This document shows positions 42,250-50,793 of a DNA stretch of 64,000 nucleotides, piece after piece. The stretch lies in assembly GCF_026340465.1 (NCBI RefSeq), contig NZ_JAPEPC010000001.1, positions 310,001 through 374,000 of the forward strand. The letters run 5' to 3'. The notes below the pieces were generated by a model, which did not search any database, had not been told where the DNA came from, and was given only the letters and a program-made list of their open reading frames with translations. How positions within the stretch are numbered: the first letter of the stretch is position 1; each line of letters opens with the position of its first letter. Source of the stretch: Streptomyces sp. NBC_01306 (GTDB taxonomy: Bacteria > Actinomycetota > Actinomycetes > Streptomycetales > Streptomycetaceae). Made by a program: the position numbers and the translations under genes.

Positions 42250-43406
42250 ACGGCCCCGCCTCGCAGGCCATAAGCTCAGCGGCACAGGACGACAACCAGG
42301 GGGTGGGACGGATGCGCCGCCAGACCTCGGCAGCCGACAGCCGACGACGCGCGACCGTCACCGACGTGGCACGGCTGGCGGGGGTGTCGACCGCGACCGT
42401 CTCCCGTGTGCTGAACCGCAACTACCCGGTGGCCACGGCGACCCGGGAGCGGGTCGAGGAGGCGATGCGCGAGCTGGGCTATGTCGTCAACGCGCACGCC
42501 CGCGCGCTGGCCGGGGTGTCGGGGCGCACGGTCGGCATCATCGTCAACGAGCTGATCGACCCCTTCTACGCCTACATCGCCCGCGGTGTGGAGCGGGAGG
42601 CGAGCCTCGGCGGACGGCTCTGCCTGGTCTGCTGCACCCAGGGCGACCCCAAGCGCGAGCTGGCCTTCATCGAGCTGATGCACGAGCGGCGCGCCGACGC
42701 CGTGGTCGTCGTCGGCGGCAGCGTCGCCGACCGCGCGCACACCGCCGAACTGGGGCGCAGGGCCCGCGATCTGGAGGCCGGCGGATCGAAGCTGGTGCTG
42801 TGCGGGCGGCCGTCGCTCGGCGAGGAGGCGTGCGGCGCGGCCGTCGAGTACGACAACGAGGGCGGCGCCTTCGCCATCACCGACCATCTGCTGACCCAGG
42901 GCCACGAACGCATCCTCTACCTCGGCGGTCCACCGGCCCTCTCGACCACCCGTGACCGGCTGGCCGGGCACCGGCGCGCACTGGAGCTGCGTGGTGTGGC
43001 CCGGGATCCCGGGCTTGAGCAGCTCGGCTCGTTCAGCCGCTCCTTCGGGCGCGGCCGGATGGCCGAACTCCTGCGGGAAGGACCGGACTTCACCGCGGTC
43101 TTCGCGGCCAACGACAATGTCGCGGCCGGTGCGGCCCAGGCCCTGGAAGAAGCCGGGGTCCGGGTGCCGCAGGACATGTCACTCGCGGGGTACGACGACA
43201 TCCCGGTGGCGCAGGAGCTGCGGCCCCGGCTGACGACCGTGCACATCCCGCTGGAGGAGATGGGGCGCCAGGCCGTGCGGCTCGCGGTGCCCGGCGGGGA
43301 CGAGGACGAGTGGCGGGAGCCGAGCACCGGCACCGTACGGCTCGGCACCCATCTCGTGGTACGCGATTCCGTGGCTCCGCCGCCGGCGCGCGGCCGCCGG
43401 GCGTGA
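42246..43406 (+). CDS. LacI-family regulator of the polysaccharide utilisation locus
   Basis: Repressor of up to 386 residues. The helix-turn-helix is ATVTDVARLAGVSTATVSRVLNRNYPVATATRERVEEAMRELGY, followed by VGIIVNELIDPFYAYIARGVEREA, RRADAVVVVGGS, GHERILYLGGPPALSTTRDRL, DFTAVFAANDNVAAGAAQALEEAG and LAGYDDIPVAQELRPRLTTV. The ATG at 42246 overlaps the dehydrogenase stop; an internal ATG at 42312 just before the DNA-binding domain is an alternative. Four operator-like sequences (near 40985, 41157, 43409 and 43487) surround it, one over its own stop codon. It is the obvious candidate for coordinating both arms of the locus. The inducer is probably an oligosaccharide. Confidence 0.9.
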   Translation: MNGPASQAISSAAQDDNQGVGRMRRQTSAADSRRRATVTDVARLAGVSTATVSRVLNRNYPVATATRERVEEAMRELGYVVNAHARALAGVSGRTVGIIVNELIDPFYAYIARGVEREASLGGRLCLVCCTQGDPKRELAFIELMHERRADAVVVVGGSVADRAHTAELGRRARDLEAGGSKLVLCGRPSLGEEACGAAVEYDNEGGAFAITDHLLTQGHERILYLGGPPALSTTRDRLAGHRRALELRGVARDPGLEQLGSFSRSFGRGRMAELLREGPDFTAVFAANDNVAAGAAQALEEAGVRVPQDMSLAGYDDIPVAQELRPRLTTVHIPLEEMGRQAVRLAVPGGDEDEWREPSTGTVRLGTHLVVRDSVAPPPARGRRA

Positions 43407-43416
43407 CCGCTTACTT
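43403..43416. promoter_or_regulatory. LacI-type operator over the regulator stop codon
   Basis: The minus-strand reading AAGTAAGCGGTCAC has the same GTAAGCGG core as the other two sites. It lies 78 bp upstream of the next operator and may act with it on the M60/PL8 promoter. Confidence 0.6.
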
Positions 43417-43480
43417 ACAGCCTGTCCCCAGTTGGCCATAGTAAAAGACAGTAACTTCCCCGATCCTCTTGCGGGTTGAT

Positions 43481-43494
43481 AGCAACCGCTTACA
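43481..43494. promoter_or_regulatory. LacI-type operator before the M60/PL8 genes
   Basis: The minus-strand reading TGTAAGCGGTTGCT is the best match in the window to the LacI-family consensus. It lies 53 bp before the M60-like start. Confidence 0.75.
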
Positions 43495-43547
43495 TGCTGA
43501 CGCGCAGTTCGTACGCCACTCCATCACCTCTGCCCCTGGGAGTCCGG

Positions 43548-44975
43548 ATGCGCCCTGCCCACCTGCCCCTCACCTCCGCCGCGGTCAGCCGCCGCTCCGC
43601 GCTCGCCGCGCTGGCGGGTGCCGGAGCCATCACCCTGCTCGGCGCCGGCAGTGCTTCGGCCGACGGATCCGCCGCCCGCACCGCCGGTCCGGCGGGCACC
43701 GGATCCCACGACGGCTCCCACGACGGCGCCACGATGCTGATCGAGGCGTTCCCCGGCGCGGAGACCGAGCGGCTGCGGCTCGACCGGTCGCTGCGTGCCA
43801 GCGAGTTCATCCCGACCGGCCGCTACGCCGCACCCGGCGCACAGGTCACGGTGCGGATCCGGCCGGGCCACGGGGCGCTGCCCGTCCTGCACATCGGGAC
43901 GTTCGACGACTACAACACGAACCCGGACCTCAAGGCCCCCCGGGTGTTCCCGCTGCGGGCCGGCGAGAACACCGTCTCCGACGCCTACGGCGGCCCCCTC
44001 TACCTCAGCTTCGCCGGCCACGGTCAGCAGGCGGCGGTCACCTTCGTCTCCGGCACGGCGCGGATGGCCGGTTTCGAGCTGGGGCGCACCTCCGAGGCGG
44101 ACTTCCAGCGGCAGCTGGACAGCATCACGGACGTGCCGTGGGTGGAGCTGACCACCGGGCACACCATCCTGACGCTGACCCGCGAGGGCGCGCTGCTCTA
44201 CCGCGGTGAGGACCACGCGGCGCTGCTGCGGCTCTTCGACACCATCATCGACTCGCACAACAGAATCAGCGGCCTGGTCGGGCCGAAGCCCCTGAACCGC
44301 CCCAAGGCCGGCCGCTACCACTTCAACGAGGTGAGCGTCGTCCCCAAGGGCGTCGGCGCCTACGCCTGGCACGGCTTCAACGGCTTCCCCCGCGCCTATA
44401 TGGACCGCCTCTGCACCGTTCAGGGGCTGCGCACCCGGGGCTGGGGGCTCTACCACGAGCTGGGCCACCTCAACCAGCAGGCCGCCTACCAGGCGGGCGG
44501 GCTCACCGAGGTCACCGTCAACATCTACTCGCTGGCCGCCCAGCGCACCCTGGGCCAGCCGTCCAACCTGCTCACCAAGGACGCGACGACCGGGCTCAAC
44601 TGGTTCCAGTCGGCGGCGCCCAAGGTCGGCACGCCCGGCATCGCGTACGAGACGACGTTCGGCCCGTACGAGCAGCTGGTCCCGCTGCGTCAGCTGGAGC
44701 TGGCCTTCGGCGACGACTTCTGGCCGCGGCTGCACCAGCTGGTCCGCACCGAGCACCAGCACGACGCGCCGGTCGAGGATTACGACCACGACCCGGCCGT
44801 GGAGGCCAGGCAGTACCGGGCGCTCTCCACCTACGCCAGCCGGGTGTCGGGATACGACCTGACGGACTTCTTCGTACGGAAATGGGCCTTCCCCATCGAT
44901 GCCACCGGGGTCGCCGAGATCGCCGCGCTGCGGCTGCCGAGCCCGCCCGTCGACCCCAGCTCGCTGAGCGACTGA
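43548..44975 (+). CDS. Secreted M60-like (mucinase-type) metallopeptidase
   Basis: Exported zinc peptidase of 475 residues. The ATG at 43548 follows GGGAG and begins a Tat-type signal (SRRSALAALAGAGAITLLGAGSASA). An N-terminal jelly-roll-like region (AGAQVTVRIRPGHGALPVLHIGTFDDYN, SDAYGGPLYLSFAG) leads to the catalytic domain with GWGLYHELGHLNQQ (HExxH near residue 302) and the third-ligand Glu probably in GGLTEVTVNIYSL. This is the M60/PF13402 arrangement known from bacterial mucin- and glycoprotein-degrading proteases. Before the HELGH come HFNEVSVVPKGVGAYAWHGFNGFP elements typical of the family. It heads the rightward arm and suggests that the locus attacks glycosylated proteins. Confidence 0.85.
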   Translation: MRPAHLPLTSAAVSRRSALAALAGAGAITLLGAGSASADGSAARTAGPAGTGSHDGSHDGATMLIEAFPGAETERLRLDRSLRASEFIPTGRYAAPGAQVTVRIRPGHGALPVLHIGTFDDYNTNPDLKAPRVFPLRAGENTVSDAYGGPLYLSFAGHGQQAAVTFVSGTARMAGFELGRTSEADFQRQLDSITDVPWVELTTGHTILTLTREGALLYRGEDHAALLRLFDTIIDSHNRISGLVGPKPLNRPKAGRYHFNEVSVVPKGVGAYAWHGFNGFPRAYMDRLCTVQGLRTRGWGLYHELGHLNQQAAYQAGGLTEVTVNIYSLAAQRTLGQPSNLLTKDATTGLNWFQSAAPKVGTPGIAYETTFGPYEQLVPLRQLELAFGDDFWPRLHQLVRTEHQHDAPVEDYDHDPAVEARQYRALSTYASRVSGYDLTDFFVRKWAFPIDATGVAEIAALRLPSPPVDPSSLSD

Positions 44976-45021
44976 CCCCGCCCGACCGACTCCGGAACCG
45001 AAGGGACCGAAGGAAACCGCC

Positions 45022-47475
45022 ATGGAACAGCCTCATTCCGCCCTCAGCAGGAGAACGCTCCTCGCCGCCGGGGCCGCATCGGCAGTCGCCGGGGCCACGG
45101 GAGCGGGAACGGCGCGAGCCGCGTCCCCCGCCGCCGGTGACGCTCGGGCGGCCGACGCGAAAGACACGGCAGACGCGACCGGCACAGCCGACACCTACGA
45201 GGCCGCGCTCGTCCGCGCCGAACAGCTCATCACCGGGGGCGATTTCGACGCGTCCGACCCCGATTTCGCCGCCGCGCTGGCCGCACTCGACGCGTCGGCC
45301 GCCGACTTCTGGAAGCGGCTGGACCGCACCGCCGCCCGTACCGCGCTCTGGCCGGACTACGTCCCGGTGACCGATCCGGGGATGTTCAGCCAGAGCTACA
45401 CCCGGCTGCGGACCCTCGCCACCGCCTGGGCGACCACCGGCGCGGCGCTGCACGGCAGCGACGAGGTGGCGGACGCGCTGGTGTCCGCGCTGCGCTTCCT
45501 GCACGACACCGCGTACAACCCGGACAAGCGCGAGACCGGCAACTGGTGGTTCTGGGAGATCGGAGCGCCGCGCGCCCTGCTGGACTGCTGTGTGCTCCTC
45601 AGGACGCGCGTACCCGCCGACGATCTGACGGCCCACCTGGCGAGCGTCGAGAAGTTCGCGCCGAATCCGGACCGCCGCACCAACTCCCCCACCCTGGCCG
45701 AGACCGGCGCCAACCGGTCGGACAAGTCCGTGATCACGGCGCTGCACGGGCTGCTCGCCCGCGACCCGGCGAAGGTCGCGCTGGCCCGTGACGGCCTCTC
45801 CGACGTACGCGACAAGGGGCTCAACAGCCTCTTCCAGAACGTCACTTCGGGCGACGGCTTCTACGCGGACGGCTCTTTCATCCAGCACGACGCGGTCGCG
45901 TACACCGGCTCGTACGGCACGGTGCTGCTCGGCGGGGCCGCGTATCTGAGCGCGCTGCTCGCAGGTTCGCCCTGGGCGGTCAGCGATCCGCACATCTCCG
46001 TGATGTACGAGGCGGTCACCGGGACCTTCTCACCGGTGATCTTCGACGGGCTGATGATGGACGCGGTGCGCGGCCGGGCCATCTCGCGGGAGCGGGCCGC
46101 CGACCACACCGACGGCGCGGCAGCCGTATCGGCCATCCTGCTGCTGGCCGGCGCCGCGCCGGCCGCCGTCGCCGACGGCTGGCGGGCGACGGTCAAGGGC
46201 TGGATCGAGCGCAACCGCACCGATCCCTACCTCGGTCTGGTCGGGATCCCGCAGGTCGCGCTCGCCAAGGAACTGCTCGCGGACCGGAGCGTCACCGCCG
46301 CGGACCGGGTGACAGGTCACCATGTCTTCGCGGACATGGACCGGGTGGTGCACCGGCGGCCCGGCTGGTCCATGGCGCTGTCCCTCTCATCGAAGCGCAT
46401 CGCCGCCTACGAGGCGGGCAACGGCGAGAACCTGCACGGCTGGTACACCGGTGACGGCATGACGTACCTCTACACCGGCGACGACCTGGGCCAGTTCGGC
46501 GACGGCTTCTGGCCGACCGTCGACTCCTACCGGCTGCCCGGCACCACCGTGGACACCCGCCGCCGCGCGGACATCACCGAAGGCGGCTACTACCTGCCGG
46601 GGAACACCGTCGCGGGCGGCGCGGTGCTGGACGGGCGGTACGGCGCGGCCGCCATGGAGCTGGCCGCGCAGGGCAGCACCCTGGTGGCCCGCAAGTCGTG
46701 GTTCCTGGCCGACAACGCGGTGATCGCGCTCGGGGCGGGCATCACAGCCAGCGACGGCCGCACGATCGAGACGGTCGTCGAGAACCGCAATCTGCACACG
46801 TCCGGCGCGCCCCGGCTGACCGTGGACGGCCGGCGCCAGCCGTCGGAGCAGGGCTGGAACGGCACGTTCCACGGCGCCCGCTGGGCCCATCTGGAGGGGG
46901 TCGGCGGCTATCTGTTCCCGTCGTCGGGCACTTCGCTGAAGGCGCTGCGCGAGGAGCGCACCGGCCGCTGGAGCGATCTGGACACGGGCGCGGACACCGC
47001 CGGTTCGACCACCCCGGTCACCCGCCGGTACGCGACGCTCTGGCTGGACCACGGGGTCTCCCCCACCGAAGCCTCGTACGCCTACATCCTGCTGCCCGGT
47101 GCGTCAGCGGCCGCCACCGCGGTCCAGGCGCACAGCCGGCCGGTGCGGATCGTGGCCAACAACGCCACCGTGCAGCTGGTCGAGGTGGCCAGGACCGGGC
47201 TGACCGCGGCCACCTTCTGGCAGCCGGGGACCGCGGCGGGTCTCACCGCGTCCGGCCCGGCATCGGTCCTGCTGCGGAGGCACGGCGGCGGCTACTCAGT
47301 CGCGGTCGCCGACCCCGGACACGAGCAGCAGACGCTGACGCTGGAACTGCCTTTCCGCGTGAGGGAGGTGGTCCGCGCCGACAGCACGGTGAGCGTCGCC
47401 ACCGGACGCCGCCCGGTCCTGACGATCGACGTGGCCGGTTCGCGCGGCCATACTCACACCGCCGAGCTCCGCTGA
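45022..47475 (+). CDS. Polysaccharide lyase family 8 enzyme (hyaluronate/chondroitin/xanthan lyase type)
   Basis: Secreted polysaccharide lyase of 817 residues. A Tat signal (SRRTLLAAGAASAVAGATG) is followed by the alpha/alpha-toroid catalytic domain, with NWWFWEIGAPRALLDCC near residue 174, ETGANRSDKS (the catalytic Asn/Arg region, about 233) and DGSFIQHDAVAYTGSYG (catalytic His and Tyr, about 287-300). A beta-sandwich half (GDGMTYLYTGDDLGQFGDGFWPTVDSYRLPGTTVD through GARWAHLEGVGGYLFP) and a C-terminal beta domain complete the normal PL8 layout. Members cleave hyaluronan, chondroitin or xanthan by beta-elimination, giving unsaturated uronate ends. The exact polymer cannot be called. It lies 46 bp after the M60 gene, in the same transcript. 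Confidence 0.93.
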   Translation: MEQPHSALSRRTLLAAGAASAVAGATGAGTARAASPAAGDARAADAKDTADATGTADTYEAALVRAEQLITGGDFDASDPDFAAALAALDASAADFWKRLDRTAARTALWPDYVPVTDPGMFSQSYTRLRTLATAWATTGAALHGSDEVADALVSALRFLHDTAYNPDKRETGNWWFWEIGAPRALLDCCVLLRTRVPADDLTAHLASVEKFAPNPDRRTNSPTLAETGANRSDKSVITALHGLLARDPAKVALARDGLSDVRDKGLNSLFQNVTSGDGFYADGSFIQHDAVAYTGSYGTVLLGGAAYLSALLAGSPWAVSDPHISVMYEAVTGTFSPVIFDGLMMDAVRGRAISRERAADHTDGAAAVSAILLLAGAAPAAVADGWRATVKGWIERNRTDPYLGLVGIPQVALAKELLADRSVTAADRVTGHHVFADMDRVVHRRPGWSMALSLSSKRIAAYEAGNGENLHGWYTGDGMTYLYTGDDLGQFGDGFWPTVDSYRLPGTTVDTRRRADITEGGYYLPGNTVAGGAVLDGRYGAAAMELAAQGSTLVARKSWFLADNAVIALGAGITASDGRTIETVVENRNLHTSGAPRLTVDGRRQPSEQGWNGTFHGARWAHLEGVGGYLFPSSGTSLKALREERTGRWSDLDTGADTAGSTTPVTRRYATLWLDHGVSPTEASYAYILLPGASAAATAVQAHSRPVRIVANNATVQLVEVARTGLTAATFWQPGTAAGLTASGPASVLLRRHGGGYSVAVADPGHEQQTLTLELPFRVREVVRADSTVSVATGRRPVLTIDVAGSRGHTHTAELR

Positions 47476-47525
47476 CACCCGTCCTGCCGGTGCCGGCGGG
47501 CCTGCGGGCCCCGCCGGCACCGGCC

Positions 47526-47597
47526 CACCCATTCCACGGCCCTCACCCATTCCACCGCCCCCGCCCATTCCACGGCCCCCGCCCTTCCCACAGCCCA
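47526..47597. repeat. Tandem repeat, 18-bp unit, 4 copies
   Basis: Units like CACCCATTCCACGGCCCT and CGCCCATTCCACGGCCCC fill the gap between the PL8 stop and the DUF2264 start. Confidence 0.8.
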
Positions 47598-47611
47598 GGA
47601 GCACCACCCGG

Positions 47612-49480
47612 ATGACCCCGCCCTTCCTCCACCTGCCCCCGACCGACCGGCTCCTCTCCTCGCGCACCGGCTGGACCCGCGCCCACTGGGAGACGCTGGC
47701 CGACCGGATGCTGGACGCACTCGTGCCGTACGCGACCCCCGGTTTCGCCCAGTACCGGCTGCCGGGGCGCGGCAGTTGGTCGGGGGTGGTGTCGGACGGC
47801 CTCGAAGGGTTCGCGCGCTCCTTCCTGCTGGCCGCGTTCCGGATCGCGGGGGCGGGCGACGGGGCCGATCCGGCTCTGGTGGAGCGGTACGCGCAGGGCC
47901 TGGCCACCGGCACCGATCCGCGGTCCCGGGAGGCCTGGCCGAGGCTGACCGAGTGCTCCCAGCAGATGGTGGAGGCCGCTTCGGTCGCCGTGGCGCTGCA
48001 CGAGACCCGCCCCTGGATCTGGGACAAGCTGGATACCCGGGTCCAGGAGCGGGTCGTGGACTGGTTCTCCGGCTTCGTCGGCAGCCGTACGTGGGACAAC
48101 AACTGGCGTCTTTTCCAGGTGGTGTCCGAGCAGTTCCTCGCCTCGGTCGGCGCCCCGTACAGCCAGTCGGACATCGACGGCGGGCTCGACCGGATCGAGG
48201 ACTGGTACGTCGGCGACGGCTGGTACACCGACGGCGACGGGCAGAACTTCGACTACTACATCGGCTGGGCGCTCCATCTGTACCCGCTGCTCTGGTCCCG
48301 GATCGCCGGTGAGGACCCGGACACCGGGCGCACCAAGGTCTACCGGGAGCGGCTCCGCCAGTTCCTGGACGGATACCAGCACTTCTTCGGCACGGACGGC
48401 GCACCCGTGCACCAGGGCCGCTCCCTCACCTACCGGTACGCGGCGCTCGCCCCGGTCTGGATGGGCGCCCTGGCCGACTGCACCCCGCTCTCCCCCGGCC
48501 GTACCCGCCGCCTCGCGTCGGGCACCCTGCGGCACTTCGCGGAGCGCGGGGTGCCCGACGAGCGCGGGCTGCTCACACTGGGCTGGTACGACACGTTCCT
48601 GCCCACCACCCAGCCGTACTCGGGTCCCGCTTCCCCGTACTGGGCGTCGAAGGGCTTCCTGGGGCTGCTGCTCCCGGCCGATCACCCGACCTGGACGGCC
48701 CGCGAACAGGCCCTGCCCATCGAGGAGTCGGACCAGTACACCGCGCTGCCCGCACCCGGCTGGCTGCTGCACGGGACCCGGCACGACGGCATCGTCCGGC
48801 TCATCAACCACGGGAGCGACCACAATCCGCCGCAGGGCGAAGCGGAGGACGACCCGCACTACGCCACGTTCGGCTACTCGACGGCGACCGCCCCCGATGC
48901 GGCGCCGCACGCCCGGGAACGGGCCGTGGACAACCATCTCGCGGTGCTCGGCCCGGACGGTGTGCCGTCGCGGCGGCGGCGCATCAACAGGCTGGCCTGC
49001 GAGGGCCGGACCGCGTCGTCCTGGTACGAGGACGCGGGGGCCCGGGTCGAGACGACGAGTGTGCTGCACGGCCCCTGGGAGATCCGGGTGCACCGGGTGG
49101 ACGCCGCACAGGGCGTGACGGTACGCGAGGGCGGCCACCCGGTGGCCGCCCAGGAGCGCCCCTCGTCCGACGAGGGCGCCGGGTGGGCGCTGGCCCGTAC
49201 GGCGGACGGGCTGACGAGTGCGCTCGTGGGGCTGCACGGCTGGGACGGGGCACAGGCGTCGGTCGCACGAGATGTGCAGGCCAACGCGTACGGCCCGCAC
49301 TCCGCGACACCGTGTCTGAGCTGCGGCCGGCACCCGGGCGGGCGGAGCGTGCACGTCAGCCTGGTCGCCCTCTCGCGGGACGCGGTGCACCCCAGGGCGC
49401 TCCAGGAGTCGATCTCCGTCACGGTCACGGACGGCACGGTCGAGCTGCTGTTCCCGGACGGCACGACCGTGACCGCCTGA
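47612..49480 (+). CDS. DUF2264 domain protein
   Basis: Cytosolic protein of 622 residues with no signal peptide. The N-terminal two thirds match the DUF2264 all-helical pattern: ALVPYATPGFAQYRLPGRGSWSGVVSDGLEGFARSFLLAAFRIAG, RLTECSQQMVEAASVAVALHETRPWIWDKL, NNWRLFQVVSEQFLASVG and DGWYTDGDGQNFDYYIGWALHLYPLLWSRIAG. The paired aromatic and acidic residues resemble unsaturated glucuronyl hydrolase-type barrels. The C-terminal third is beta-rich. DUF2264 genes recur in polysaccharide loci but their reaction is not established, as far as I know. As the only non-exported enzyme of this arm it is a good candidate for removing the unsaturated uronate left by the PL8 lyase; that is inference. Confidence 0.85.
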   Translation: MTPPFLHLPPTDRLLSSRTGWTRAHWETLADRMLDALVPYATPGFAQYRLPGRGSWSGVVSDGLEGFARSFLLAAFRIAGAGDGADPALVERYAQGLATGTDPRSREAWPRLTECSQQMVEAASVAVALHETRPWIWDKLDTRVQERVVDWFSGFVGSRTWDNNWRLFQVVSEQFLASVGAPYSQSDIDGGLDRIEDWYVGDGWYTDGDGQNFDYYIGWALHLYPLLWSRIAGEDPDTGRTKVYRERLRQFLDGYQHFFGTDGAPVHQGRSLTYRYAALAPVWMGALADCTPLSPGRTRRLASGTLRHFAERGVPDERGLLTLGWYDTFLPTTQPYSGPASPYWASKGFLGLLLPADHPTWTAREQALPIEESDQYTALPAPGWLLHGTRHDGIVRLINHGSDHNPPQGEAEDDPHYATFGYSTATAPDAAPHARERAVDNHLAVLGPDGVPSRRRRINRLACEGRTASSWYEDAGARVETTSVLHGPWEIRVHRVDAAQGVTVREGGHPVAAQERPSSDEGAGWALARTADGLTSALVGLHGWDGAQASVARDVQANAYGPHSATPCLSCGRHPGGRSVHVSLVALSRDAVHPRALQESISVTVTDGTVELLFPDGTTVTA

Positions 49481-49510
49481 CCGAACCGCCGCGGCGGGCG
49501 CTGGGCTTGG

Positions 49511-49555
49511 ACACGAGAGGTTTGATCACGAGGGGTTCGAACACGAAGGGTTTGA
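49511..49555. repeat. Tandem repeat, 15-bp unit, 3 copies
   Basis: ACACGAGAGGTTTGA, TCACGAGGGGTTCGA and ACACGAAGGGTTTGA lie in the gap between the convergent DUF2264 and GAF genes. Confidence 0.8.
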
Positions 49556-49573
49556 ACAGGGGGCGGCGGCCAG

Positions 49574-50143
49574 TCAGATCCCGCCGTCCTCCCGGTGGTG
49601 GATCTGCGCGACCAGCTCCGCCGCCGCCGCTTTGATGGTCTCCAGACCGGCGAGCCCCCACTGCCGCGGCACGGTGTCCACGACGCACACCGCGCCCAGT
49701 GCGGTGTCCGTACGGTCGATCAGAGGTGCCCCCAGATACGAGCGGATGCCGATCTCGTCCACCACCGGATTCCCGGCGAACCGCGGGTAGTCGCAGACGT
49801 CCTCCAGGACGAGCGCCTTGCGGCGGGCGACGACATGCGGGCAGTACCCGTGGTCGCGGGCCATGACGCGGTTGATCCCGCAGGCCGCGGCCACCGCGCT
49901 CAGGTCGCTGCCCGAGTGCGTCCCGGCCGGGGTGTGCAGTCCGGCGAAGAACTGCCGGTTCTCGTCGATGAAGTTGACCAGGCCGTACGGCGCCCCGGTC
50001 GCCTCGGCGAGCCGTCGGGCGAACTCGTCGAAGACCGGGTCGGGGTGCTGCCCCAGGCCGAGTCTGCGCAGCCGCCGCCCCCGGACGGGCGCGTCCCGGT
50101 CGACGGGGGTCAGCAGCAGCCGCCCGGTCGGGTCGTACGTCAT
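49574..50143 (-). CDS. GAF-domain sensor protein downstream of the conservon
   Basis: Soluble single GAF-domain protein of 189 residues: DPVFDEFARRLAEATGAPYGLVNFIDENRQFFAGLHTP, then CGINRVMARDHGYCPHVVARRKALVLEDVCDYPRFAGNPVVDEIGIRSYLGAPLIDRTDTALGAVCVVDTVPRQW. This is the free-standing GAF type that binds small ligands or senses redox state; Cys residues at the CG and YC positions could matter for the latter. The ATG at 50143 has GGGAG 8 nt upstream and overlaps the stop of cvnD (ATGA), making it the fifth gene of the conservon transcript. No output domain is present, so it probably modulates the conservon GTPase or kinase-like protein. Confidence 0.85.
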   Translation of the reverse strand: MTYDPTGRLLLTPVDRDAPVRGRRLRRLGLGQHPDPVFDEFARRLAEATGAPYGLVNFIDENRQFFAGLHTPAGTHSGSDLSAVAAACGINRVMARDHGYCPHVVARRKALVLEDVCDYPRFAGNPVVDEIGIRSYLGAPLIDRTDTALGAVCVVDTVPRQWGLAGLETIKAAAAELVAQIHHREDGGI

Positions 50144-50793
50144 GGGTGGACTCCCTGGGTGGTGACCGGACCCGGCACCTGGCCGGTAACCGGGTCTGTT
50201 GCCGGGTCTGTTGCCGGACCGGCCTCCGGCGCGGTGTCGAGCAGATGGCCCACGAGGGTGACCAGCGTGCGGATTCCCGAACTGGCGATACGGGCGTCGC
50301 ACAGCACCACGGGGATCTCCGCCCGCAGGTCGAGTGCTGCCCTCACCTCGTCCGCCCCGTAGCGGAACGCCCCGTCGAACTCGTTGACGGCGACGATGAA
50401 TCCGATGCCCCGCTGCTCGAAGAAGTCGATCGCGCCGAAGCATTCGGCGAGGCGGCGGGTGTCTGCGAGCACCACGGCGCCGAGCGCGCCCGCGGAGAGT
50501 TCGTCCCACATGAACCAGAAGCGCTCCTGGCCGGGCGTCCCGAAGAGGTAGAGCACATGCTGCGGGTCGAGGGTGATCCTGCCGAAGTCCATGGCGACGG
50601 TGGTCGTGGACTTGGACTCGACCCCCTCCAGGCTGTCCGTCTGCTCACCGGCCTGGGTGAGCATCTCCTCCGTGCTCAGCGGTGAGATCTCGCTGACCGC
50701 TCCCACGAAGGTTGTCTTGCCGACCCCGAAACCGCCCGCGACCAGGATCTTCAGCGCGGTGGGAAAGAGATCAGAGCCGTCGTCGTAGGCCAT
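50140..50793 (-). CDS. cvnD: Conservon GTP/ATP-binding protein CvnD
   Basis: Ras/ARF-like small GTPase of 217 residues, the D component of a conservon. The P-loop is GGFGVGKTT (residues 20-28). The switch region SKSTTTVAMDFGRI is followed by LYLFGTPGQERFWFMWDELSAGALGAVVLADTRRL, which holds the Walker B/G3-type region, and VAVNEFDGAFRYG, which holds the base-recognition segment. The C-terminus is a variable Pro/Asp repeat tail (ATDPATDPVTGQVPGPVTTQ). Conservon D proteins cycle nucleotide on the membrane-associated complex with CvnA, B and C in Streptomyces development and antibiotic control. It overlaps the cvnC 3' end by 23 bp. Confidence 0.93.
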   Translation of the reverse strand: MAYDDGSDLFPTALKILVAGGFGVGKTTFVGAVSEISPLSTEEMLTQAGEQTDSLEGVESKSTTTVAMDFGRITLDPQHVLYLFGTPGQERFWFMWDELSAGALGAVVLADTRRLAECFGAIDFFEQRGIGFIVAVNEFDGAFRYGADEVRAALDLRAEIPVVLCDARIASSGIRTLVTLVGHLLDTAPEAGPATDPATDPVTGQVPGPVTTQGVHP

